Positions 7,471-14,188 of a stretch of 18,845 bases of DNA are shown here, piece after piece. Below the pieces are notes generated by a model. That model saw only the letters and a list, made by a program, of their open reading frames with translations. It was not told where the DNA came from and ran no database searches. Every line of letters begins with the position of its first letter. Within the stretch, counting starts at the first letter, position 1. Source of the DNA: an uncultured Dysgonomonas sp. (GTDB lineage Bacteria; Bacteroidota; Bacteroidia; Bacteroidales; Dysgonomonadaceae). Location: the NCBI GenBank assembly GCA_937875275.1, contig CALNCC010000108.1, positions 1 through 18,845 on the forward strand, written 5' to 3'. The position numbers and the translations under genes are program-made.

Positions 7471-9360
7471 ATGAAAAAATTAACCTTTTTGGCAGTCTTA
7501 GCTTTGTTTATAATACAAACAGGCTGCGAAACCCGACCCCAAAGCACAATCGACATTGATGCGCTTGGACTTACATTGCCGACCCCTTGGTCTGCCGAAG
7601 CGTTGACAGCAGAGATTCCGCTGTCAGAATACCCTCGTCCGCAAATGGAGCGAACCAATTGGCTTTGCCTCAATGGAACATGGGATTATATGGGTGGCAG
7701 CGAGCTTGCTGATCCATCTCAGGCTGAAACTCCAATCGCCTTTGGCGACAAGATCGAAAAAATCCGAGTGCCTTTTGTTCCCGAATCAGAATTGTCAGGT
7801 ATAAAACGCGATGCTGAAATAAATATGTGGTATCGCCGCATGATCAACATACCTGAGAAATGGAATGGCAAACGTATATTGTTACATTTTGGAGCAGTAG
7901 ATCGTATTGCTACGGTGTTTCTGAATGGTAAGAAAGTGGGTAGCCACATTGGGGGATATACCAATTTCAGTTTCGACATAACCGATCATCTTACTTCCGG
8001 CGACAACACCCTCGTTGTAGGAGCCTATGATCCGAATGATGGAAAAGCGGCATCGGGCAAGAATGGTCCTTATGGCGACTACACTTTTTCTTCGGGCATT
8101 TGGCAAACAGTGTGGATGGAGCCTGTTGACTCGCATCCCATAGCACAACTAAAAATGATTCCTGACCTCAAGAACAGTCGTCTTGAAATAACTGCATCCG
8201 GATCGGACGGACTGAAGGTTGTAGCAACGGCTTACGATAGAGGCAAGGAAGTTTCAAAAGCGGAAGGATCGGCAAATCAGAATTTTTATCTACCGGTAAA
8301 CGATCCTAAATTATGGTCTCCCGACGATCCATTCCTTTACGATCTTAGACTTCAATTGATTAACGGACAAGGAGATGTTGTTGACGAAGTGAAAAGTTAT
8401 TTTGGTATGCGCTCCACTTCGTTAGGAGAGGTAGATGGACATACAAGAACATTGCTGAATGATAAATTCGTGTTGCAATTAGGTCTTCTCGATCAGGGCT
8501 ATTGGCCTGATGGCGTGCTGACTGCACCAACCGATGCAGCACTACTATACGACATCGAATTGGCTAAGAAAACGGGGTTCAATGTTATTCGTAAACATAT
8601 CAAAACGGAACCACAACGCTGGTATTACCATTGCGATCGCTTAGGTATTATTGTATGGCAAGATATGCCGAATATATGGGAACCGGACGGAGTAGATTCT
8701 GTTGCAGTTCGCGCACAATTCCGCGCTGAATGGAAAGAAATCATCGACCAACATATAAGTTCACCTTCTGTATTGGTGTGGGTGCCATTCAATGAGAACT
8801 GGGGGGCATTTGAGGTAAAAGACATAACGGATTGGACGAAACAATATGATCCTTCGCGCCTCGTGAATGGTAATTCGGGCTATAATTATGCGCCGGGATA
8901 CCGACCTGCGTATGGCGATCCACACAATGGCGATTTTGTAGACCTTCACAATTATGGAGATATAAACGAGCGACACACTCCGCAACCGGAGAAGAATCGC
9001 GCATCATCGATAGGCGAATTTGGAGGAAAAGGTCTATTTGTGAGAGGTCATATGTGGCCGGTACGAAACAACTCATACCAGATTCTGGCAAACGAAGAGC
9101 TATTGACAGACACCTATACTATGCTGATTACTGAGGTTGAGCAGATGGTTAAATATTGGGGATTGAGTAGTGCTATTTACACTCAAACAACCGATGTTGA
9201 GCATGAGATCAATGGACTGGTAACATACGACCGCAGAGTTGAGAAAATGAATTTCGAGAAAGTACGTAATATCAACGAATCGGTAATCAAAGAGAGCATG
9301 AAACACAACGAAGATAGTACGAAAGAAGGTTTCCGAAATAGTGCTTTATACGGATTTTGA
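7471..9360 (+). CDS. Glycoside hydrolase family 2 protein, putative lipoprotein
   Basis: This 629-residue protein has an N-terminal lipoprotein-like signal ending in IIQTGC (Cys19), so it is probably anchored in the periplasm or on the cell surface; the -3 residue is Gln rather than Leu, a weak lipobox. Residues about 60-220 form the GH2 sugar-binding jelly roll (WLCLNGTWDY, GAVDRIATVFLNGKKVGSH), about 225-315 the immunoglobulin-like domain, and about 325-610 the TIM barrel. The likely acid/base is Glu442 in PFNENWG and the likely nucleophile is Glu516 in SIGEFGGKG. It is the short three-domain form of the family, without extra C-terminal domains. The substrate cannot be read from sequence: beta-galactosidase, beta-glucuronidase and beta-mannosidase activities all occur in GH2. 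No SusC/SusD or other glycan-utilisation genes are adjacent. It is a single-gene unit ending at a bidirectional terminator. Confidence 0.9.
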   Translation: MKKLTFLAVLALFIIQTGCETRPQSTIDIDALGLTLPTPWSAEALTAEIPLSEYPRPQMERTNWLCLNGTWDYMGGSELADPSQAETPIAFGDKIEKIRVPFVPESELSGIKRDAEINMWYRRMINIPEKWNGKRILLHFGAVDRIATVFLNGKKVGSHIGGYTNFSFDITDHLTSGDNTLVVGAYDPNDGKAASGKNGPYGDYTFSSGIWQTVWMEPVDSHPIAQLKMIPDLKNSRLEITASGSDGLKVVATAYDRGKEVSKAEGSANQNFYLPVNDPKLWSPDDPFLYDLRLQLINGQGDVVDEVKSYFGMRSTSLGEVDGHTRTLLNDKFVLQLGLLDQGYWPDGVLTAPTDAALLYDIELAKKTGFNVIRKHIKTEPQRWYYHCDRLGIIVWQDMPNIWEPDGVDSVAVRAQFRAEWKEIIDQHISSPSVLVWVPFNENWGAFEVKDITDWTKQYDPSRLVNGNSGYNYAPGYRPAYGDPHNGDFVDLHNYGDINERHTPQPEKNRASSIGEFGGKGLFVRGHMWPVRNNSYQILANEELLTDTYTMLITEVEQMVKYWGLSSAIYTQTTDVEHEINGLVTYDRRVEKMNFEKVRNINESVIKESMKHNEDSTKEGFRNSALYGF

Positions 9361-9390
9361 TTTATAAACAATCTCTGATTTCACAAATAC

Positions 9391-9428
9391 AAAAAAAAGA
9401 ACTCCTAAAAATCAGGAGTTCTTTTTTT
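9391..9428. terminator. Bidirectional intrinsic terminator between GH2 and tRNA-Gln
   Basis: An 8-bp stem (9399-9406 with 9414-9421) and a 7-base loop are flanked by an A-run on the left (9391-9398) and a T-run on the right (9422-9428). The run of T is therefore present downstream of the hairpin in both directions. It serves the plus-strand GH2 gene (stop at 9360) and the minus-strand tRNA (3' end at 9434). Confidence 0.9.
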
Positions 9429-9433
9429 GCTTG

Positions 9434-9504
9434 TTGTCCCACTAGGATTCGAACCCAGACAAACAGAACCAGAATCTGGAGTGCTACCGTTACACCATGG
9501 GACA
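9434..9504 (-). tRNA. tRNA-Gln (anticodon CTG)
   Basis: Read on the minus strand, the 71-base gene folds as a cloverleaf. The acceptor stem is TGTCCCA with TGGGACA, the D arm is GTG/CAC, the anticodon loop is TTCTGGT with anticodon CTG, and the T arm is CTGGG-TTCGAAT-CCTAG. The discriminator base is A and the 3' CCA is not encoded. The body matches tRNA-Gln as remembered from Bacteroidales. The CTG anticodon reads CAG codons. The outermost anticodon-stem pair (27-43) is a C-T (C-U) mismatch. A promoter lies a few bases upstream and a terminator just downstream. Confidence 0.93.
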
Positions 9505-9513
9505 ATAACGCTG

Positions 9514-9544
9514 CAAAAGTAATATTTTTTTAATTTGCAATCAA
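9514..9544 (-). promoter_or_regulatory. Promoter for tRNA-Gln, inside the 3' end of tyrS
   Basis: On the minus strand, TTG (9542-9544) and TACTTTTG (9514-9521) are separated by 20 bases, a full match to the Bacteroidota TTG-N20-TAnnTTTG pattern. The predicted start at about 9508 is only about four bases before the mature tRNA 5' end (9504), as is usual for tRNA promoters. The -33 element lies within the last codons of tyrS, so the tRNA may also receive read-through from tyrS. Confidence 0.65.
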
Positions 9545-10822
9545 CAAGAAATAGTTTTTCTTTCCTCTTTGTGCAATAATATATTTACCGGCAACCAAAC
9601 TTGATGCATCAATAACCACATCAAACGCTGCTAATTTTTCTTTATTGACAGTAACGCCACCCGCCTGCACAGTCTTTCTCATTTCTCCCTTTGAAGGGAA
9701 AACGGCAGCTTTTTCGGTCAGCAAGTCCACAGCTTTTATTCCAGCAGACAGTTCGTCTTTCGATATTTCAAATACAGGCACGCCTTCGAATATCTGAAGG
9801 AATGTCTCTTCATCTAATTTTTTAAGGGCATCGGCTGTCGCATTTCCAAACAAAATATTTGAAGCCTCAACCGCTGCATTATAATCGTCTTCGGAGTGTA
9901 CCATCACAGTAACTTCTTTTGCCAATCTTTTTTGCAATGGACGAAGATGTGGCGCAGCTGTTTGTTCGCCAACCAATTGGTCGATCTCATCCTTGCTCAA
10001 TGCAGTAAATATTTTGATGTATTTCTCGGCATCGGCATCACTCACATTCAACCAAAACTGATAGAATTTGTATGGAGATGTATATCTGCGGTCTAACCAC
10101 ACATTGCCCGATTCAGTTTTTCCGAATTTGCCACCATCCGCTTTTGTTATCAACGGACACACAAGAGCAAAAGCTTCTCCTCCGGTCTTGCGGCGGATAA
10201 GCTCGGTTCCGGTAGTGATGTTCCCCCATTGATCCGATCCACCCATTTGCAGACGACATCCTTTTTCCCCATACAGATGCAGATAATCATATGCCTGTAA
10301 CAGCTGATACGAAAACTCAGTAAATGACATACCTACGGACGATTCGCCATTGAGACGCTTTTTCACCGAATCCTTAGCCATCATATAGTTTACGGTAATA
10401 TGCTTACCTATATCGCGGATAAAACTCAAGAAAGAAAAATCTTTCATCCAGTCGTAATTGTTAACCAACAACGCGGCATTGGGGCGATCTGAATCGAAAT
10501 CGAGAAATTTCGATAATTGAGCCTTGATTGCAGACTGATTGTGGCGCAAGGTGTCTTCGTCGAGCAGATTGCGTTCCTGCGACTTCATCGAAGGGTCGCC
10601 AATCATGCCTGTCGCTCCACCGATAAGAGCTATCGGACGATGCCCGGCACGTTGAAAATGCTTCAACATCATCACACTCACCAAGTGTCCTATATGTAAA
10701 GAGTCGGCAGTAGGGTCTATCCCCACATATCCCGACGTCAGTTCTTTTTGTAATTGTTCTTCTGTTCCCGGCATGATCTCTTGTATCATACCTCTCCATT
10801 TCAGTTCTTCAACGAAATTCAT
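9530..10822 (-). CDS. tyrS: Tyrosyl-tRNA synthetase
   Basis: This class I aminoacyl-tRNA synthetase charges tRNA-Tyr in the cytoplasm. It has 430 residues, the usual bacterial TyrRS length. It carries the tyrosine-site region GYVGIDPTADSLHIGHL (31-47) with the HIGH motif at 43-46, MGGSDQWGNITTG (193-205), and the KMSKS-equivalent loop KFGKT (232-236). The C-terminal part is an S4-like RNA-binding domain (about 365-425) including AGGVTVNKEKL. The KFGKT form of the loop is normal for bacterial TyrRS. The ATG at 10820-10822 is the natural start because the sequence MNFVEELKWRGMIQ aligns with the family N-terminus. It has its own promoter box (10873-10880), and its 3' end contains the tRNA-Gln promoter. 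No T-box leader is visible. Confidence 0.98.
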   Translation of the reverse strand: MNFVEELKWRGMIQEIMPGTEEQLQKELTSGYVGIDPTADSLHIGHLVSVMMLKHFQRAGHRPIALIGGATGMIGDPSMKSQERNLLDEDTLRHNQSAIKAQLSKFLDFDSDRPNAALLVNNYDWMKDFSFLSFIRDIGKHITVNYMMAKDSVKKRLNGESSVGMSFTEFSYQLLQAYDYLHLYGEKGCRLQMGGSDQWGNITTGTELIRRKTGGEAFALVCPLITKADGGKFGKTESGNVWLDRRYTSPYKFYQFWLNVSDADAEKYIKIFTALSKDEIDQLVGEQTAAPHLRPLQKRLAKEVTVMVHSEDDYNAAVEASNILFGNATADALKKLDEETFLQIFEGVPVFEISKDELSAGIKAVDLLTEKAAVFPSKGEMRKTVQAGGVTVNKEKLAAFDVVIDASSLVAGKYIIAQRGKKNYFLLIAN

Positions 10823-10861
10823 TGTTTTTCTTGCATTTAGCTTGTTCTACAATCTCTTTTT

Positions 10862-10897
10862 TTATGAAAAAGCAAAAGTACGACTTCTTTTTCATAA
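10862..10897. repeat. 11-bp inverted repeat flanking the tyrS -7 box
   Basis: TTATGAAAAAG (10862-10872) and CTTTTTCATAA (10887-10897) are perfect reverse complements, with a 14-base spacer that contains the -7 box of tyrS. The predicted transcript start (about 10866) falls inside the left arm, so the hairpin would not be complete in the tyrS mRNA. No T-run follows in the minus direction, so it is not an obvious terminator. A DNA-level operator is possible, but AT-rich chance pairing is the alternative. Confidence 0.5.
10873..10880 (-). promoter_or_regulatory. -7 promoter box for tyrS
   Basis: The minus strand reads TACTTTTG, a full match to TAnnTTTG and identical to the tRNA-Gln -7 box. The predicted leader is about 44 bases to the ATG at 10822. 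No TTG is found at the expected -33 position, which instead overlaps or lies just beyond the outer arm of the inverted repeat. Confidence 0.5.
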
Positions 10898-10915
10898 TAC
10901 TAAGAAACATCTCTC

Positions 10916-10950
10916 AAAAAAGTAGCTTTCGACATCTCTCCTACTGAAGC
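10916..10950 (-). terminator. Possible weak terminator after the HMA gene
   Basis: In the minus direction, an AGTAG/CTACT stem (10941-10945 with 10921-10925) with a 15-base loop is followed by a run of six T (10916-10921). An alternative pairing GCTTC/GAAAGC is also possible. The stem is short and the loop large, so termination is uncertain. Confidence 0.3.
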
Positions 10951-10966
10951 ATCGCGCGTCAGTTTA

Positions 10967-11341
10967 TTACTTTTTGTCTTCTGATTTCTTATGTTCAGAC
11001 TTCTTACTCTCGGTTTTCTTGTCTGTTTTTTCATCCACCACTTGCTTCTCCACCGTCTCGAAACCTAATCCCTTAATCGCTTTTTTCAGTTTATCTTCCG
11101 ATGTTTTTTTCGGGTCATATTCCAGCTTTACCGTTTTCTTTTTCAGGTCGACTTCTAAGTCCTTCACACCTTCTTCCCAAGCTATGTTTTTCTCTATTTT
11201 CTGTTTGCAGTTGTTGCATGTCATACTCACGTCGAAGGTCGTTTCTTCAGTTCCTTTTTTCTTCTTTTTATTTTTATCCTGTGCATCCAGATTGAAGCTA
11301 AACGCGAAACACAATGCTAATACAATACTAAATACTTTCAT
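10967..11341 (-). CDS. Secreted heavy-metal-associated (HMA) domain protein
   Basis: This 124-residue protein has a signal peptide (MKVFSIVLALCFAFSFNLDAQ), so it should act in the periplasm or envelope. A single HMA domain (about 34-97) has the metal-binding motif MTCNNC with Cys42 and Cys45, followed by VDLKKKTVKLEYDPKKT and IKGLGF, the typical ferredoxin-like fold pattern. HMA domains bind soft metals such as Cu(I), Zn(II), Cd(II) or Hg(II). The domain is flanked by Lys-rich stretches: KNKKKKKG before it and a charged Lys/Glu/Asp/Ser tail (about 104-124) after it. The gene starts 17 bases after the TonB-dependent receptor stop on the same strand, indicating one transcript and a shared role. 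Which metal is bound and in what direction it moves cannot be told from the sequence. Confidence 0.88.
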   Translation of the reverse strand: MKVFSIVLALCFAFSFNLDAQDKNKKKKKGTEETTFDVSMTCNNCKQKIEKNIAWEEGVKDLEVDLKKKTVKLEYDPKKTSEDKLKKAIKGLGFETVEKQVVDEKTDKKTESKKSEHKKSEDKK

Positions 11342-11358
11342 AATTTCTATTTTACGAA

Positions 11359-13665
11359 TTAATATAATTTACCTATTCTCCATCTTATTCCTCCATATAT
11401 CTTTCGACCCATCAGTGGTCCCCATATCATTGACGAATCGAAGTCTCGACCAAAAGGGTCGTTGTAATTCAAGATCGGATTCTTTTGCTTGTAATCGAGC
11501 AGGTTTTCAACACCCAAATATATATCAAAACGTTTTGAGTTTTTTGTAATCTGAGTGAAAAATACAGGAAAAGCTTCCGATTCCCTTTTTTCCGACTGGT
11601 ATCCATTCATTCCGGGAATACGCGCCGGTCCATTAAATTGGGCTGTGGCGTCGAACACCCACTTCCTCAATCGTGTGGCATAAGCGAGATTAACCAATCC
11701 CCTATAACGTGAAGTGAGGGGCTTCTCCATTTTATATGTACTTGTTCCATCGGAATAAGTAACCTGCGTATTGTTTACACGAAATGCAGCAAAAAGGTCG
11801 AACCCACGCATCAAAGTCATCGACAGATCTGTTTGGAATACATTGGCATACGAGTTGCCCGATAGATTGTAGAAATACACATTATTCTTACTGCGGTCTA
11901 TGTCTGCAATAGCCTGATCCTGAAAATCGGTTCTGAAATAATCCATACTAATAGTCGCCATCTCGCTGTTCCATATAGGAAGATAGAATGTAAGATTCGC
12001 GCCATAGTTCCACGCTTTTTCCATATTCAGATCATTAATATTGCTAACATCCATCATTCGCGACGATGCCAGCAAACCAATATTCTCGGCTATCACATTT
12101 GCCGATCGGCAACCCCTTCCTGCCGAAAGACGAAAAACAAGATTATCCAATATACTGTATCGCACATTGCTGCGGGGCGTAAACAGCCATCCATATCGGC
12201 TGTTGTGATCGACTCTCATTCCTGCGATGAACGTGAACTTGCCGCCAAGATCGTAAGTATACTCACCAAAAGCTCCCGGCACAACCTCTTCTCTGTCTAT
12301 TTTCGTCAAAGGTGTTTGATTGAAGGGAAGCCTATCTTCATATTTTGTTTTATAATTGTCGTAAGTCAGACTCAATCCGGTAGTATATCTGTGGCTCGTA
12401 TTCCCAATGTAAGAAGAGAACAGCAAATTACCATAATACGAATGTTGGGTACCGTCATACAGTTTATCGCCAAATGCCGAGTTTTGCTCGTGATAGGTAA
12501 AGCTGTTGATCAAGCCCAAACTTTGCCCTTGCTTATCGCCTATCGTGATACCGGTTTTGTTGTAGACATTAAAGTTTCGGTTCTTTATATTGGTTTCGTA
12601 CAGTCGATCTCCGCTGTTGATTTTAGACTCAATTTGTCCGGCTTCTCGTTTTTCATGTATAAGTTTCACTCCGAATCGAGACTGTATTCCACTTTCGTTG
12701 TCAAGATAAAACAGCCTGCCATAAAGGTTGGCAAGCTCCATTTTGGGCACATCCATAAATGTGTCATCGTTGCTGTCATGCTCCTCCTTTTCCATCGAGC
12801 CATGAGCAAACAAAGCCGTCGACCACTTTTTGTTTATCTGTGTCGTGGTCGTAACGTTAGCCTCCATCCGTTTGGCATCATCGACATATAAATTGATGAA
12901 AAGCGGTTCGGACAAATTCGGTTTCTTATGTTCCACATTGATCTGCCCTGATACCGATTCGTAACCATTGACAACGGACGACGCGCCCTTCGACAGTTGC
13001 ACCGACTCTAACCACGGTCCCGGAATATAACTCCAGCCATAGGTTGACGACAATCCACGCAGCATGGGTACATTTTCATCTGTTATCTGGCTATATATAC
13101 TCGACAGCCCCAACAGTTGCACTTGCTTAGCTCCCGAAACAGCATCGGTGTAGCCTACTGTTATGGAAGCCGAGTTTTCGAAACTTTCCGACAGGTTACA
13201 ACAAGCCATCTTTTGCAACCCCGTTGTGGTAATGAGTTCGGTCTTCTGTGGTGTTATGGAAGAGAAGACAGCACCTTTCTTAGCCCCCACAACGACAGTT
13301 TCTTCAAGTTCGAGTCCTTCTTTTAATACAATCTCAATCTGTTCCAAATTGTTGATTGCCGATATCTTGACACTGTCGGTAACATAACCCATATAAGATG
13401 CAACGATATATTCGCCGGGCAAAAACTTTTCTGTTATTTTGAATAACCCTTCAGTGTTTGTTACAACTCCTTCTTTAGACTCAGACAAATAGACATGCAC
13501 CCCAATAAGAGCCTCTTTATTCCCTTCTCCGTCAAGCCCGTAAACAGAGCCTTGCAAAACTTGCGACGAAACAGAAATTGAGAAGAAGAACAACAGACAC
13601 ATAAGCGTGAATTTAGTTGCCTGATTGTTAAGACATTTTAGTATAGAATAGTAATTTTCACTCAT
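11359..13665 (-). CDS. TonB-dependent outer membrane receptor, likely metal-related
   Basis: This 768-residue protein is an outer membrane beta-barrel that imports ligands using TonB energy. A hydrophobic signal segment (about 18-35) ends in SVSSQ. The ATG at 13663-13665 gives a long n-region; the in-frame ATG 21 codons later (13600-13602) is an alternative start. Residues about 37-118 form a carboxypeptidase-regulatory-like beta-sandwich, EETVVVGA (121-128) is a TonB-box-like segment, and about 130-250 is the plug (MLRGLSSTYGWSYIPGPWLE, KGASSVVNGYESVSGQINVE). The remainder is the barrel, ending in RWRIGKLY. The plug has adjacent cysteines, Cys155-Cys156 (MACCNLSESFENSAS), which I recall as conserved in a Bacteroidota receptor subgroup. 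The downstream HMA gene points to a metal or metal complex as the ligand. It is not a SusC protein, as no SusD partner is nearby and the length is short. Confidence 0.9.
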   Translation of the reverse strand: MSENYYSILKCLNNQATKFTLMCLLFFFSISVSSQVLQGSVYGLDGEGNKEALIGVHVYLSESKEGVVTNTEGLFKITEKFLPGEYIVASYMGYVTDSVKISAINNLEQIEIVLKEGLELEETVVVGAKKGAVFSSITPQKTELITTTGLQKMACCNLSESFENSASITVGYTDAVSGAKQVQLLGLSSIYSQITDENVPMLRGLSSTYGWSYIPGPWLESVQLSKGASSVVNGYESVSGQINVEHKKPNLSEPLFINLYVDDAKRMEANVTTTTQINKKWSTALFAHGSMEKEEHDSNDDTFMDVPKMELANLYGRLFYLDNESGIQSRFGVKLIHEKREAGQIESKINSGDRLYETNIKNRNFNVYNKTGITIGDKQGQSLGLINSFTYHEQNSAFGDKLYDGTQHSYYGNLLFSSYIGNTSHRYTTGLSLTYDNYKTKYEDRLPFNQTPLTKIDREEVVPGAFGEYTYDLGGKFTFIAGMRVDHNSRYGWLFTPRSNVRYSILDNLVFRLSAGRGCRSANVIAENIGLLASSRMMDVSNINDLNMEKAWNYGANLTFYLPIWNSEMATISMDYFRTDFQDQAIADIDRSKNNVYFYNLSGNSYANVFQTDLSMTLMRGFDLFAAFRVNNTQVTYSDGTSTYKMEKPLTSRYRGLVNLAYATRLRKWVFDATAQFNGPARIPGMNGYQSEKRESEAFPVFFTQITKNSKRFDIYLGVENLLDYKQKNPILNYNDPFGRDFDSSMIWGPLMGRKIYGGIRWRIGKLY

Positions 13666-13697
13666 TCTGATTACAGCTATATTTCTATGATTTATGT

Positions 13698-14180
13698 TTA
13701 CTCCTTTATTAATGATGATACACCCATCCCCAACAACCCGATCAGGTGTTGCGGATTGAGAGCTATTTGCAAACCTCGTTTACCTGCGCTTATGTATATG
13801 GTAGTAAACGATTGGCAAGAGATGTCAATATAGGTCGGCAGCATTTTCTTCATCCCGATAGGCGAACATGCTCCTCTGATATATCCGGTTGTGGACAAGA
13901 GGCTTTTCATCGGAATCATATCGCAATTTTTATTTCCCGACACCTTTGCCGCCAATTTCAGATCAAGCTCCGCAGCTCCGGGAATAATGCACACAAAATG
14001 TCCCGTCTTGTCGCCCATAAGAACCAACGTTTTGAAGACTTGTCCGACAGGCTCGTTCAACTGCTCGGCGACATGAATGGCACTCAAATCCGACTCATCT
14101 ACCTCGTATGATATGAGATTATAATTTATACCCGCTTTGTCTAACAGACGAGCGGCATTTGTCTTTTCTATTTTCGACAC
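13698..14180 (-). CDS. ybaK: Cys-tRNA(Pro)/Cys-tRNA(Cys) deacylase, YbaK/EbsC type
   Basis: This 160-residue cytoplasmic editing enzyme hydrolyses Cys-tRNA(Pro) that is mischarged by ProRS. The sequence fits YbaK across its whole length. Lys50 in VFKTLVL corresponds to the essential lysine of YbaK, and there is a PGAAELDLKLAAKV segment and a GYIRGACSPIGMKK loop where the family usually has GGxSPxG (here Arg-Gly-Ala-Cys-Ser-Pro). The start codon is GTG (14178-14180); no ATG occurs in frame until codon 55, so GTG is required. It begins 8 bases after the stop of the glycosyltransferase gene, so the two are probably co-transcribed. The next gene, the TonB-dependent receptor, starts 32 bases downstream and may be part of the same transcript. 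Confidence 0.93.
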   Translation of the reverse strand: MSKIEKTNAARLLDKAGINYNLISYEVDESDLSAIHVAEQLNEPVGQVFKTLVLMGDKTGHFVCIIPGAAELDLKLAAKVSGNKNCDMIPMKSLLSTTGYIRGACSPIGMKKMLPTYIDISCQSFTTIYISAGKRGLQIALNPQHLIGLLGMGVSSLIKE

Positions 14181-14188
14181 GTTTCTTG

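Noticed and set aside
11359..13665. SusC-type receptor of a polysaccharide utilisation locus.
   Set aside because: The protein is shorter than SusC proteins, no SusD partner is present, and the partner gene is an HMA protein.
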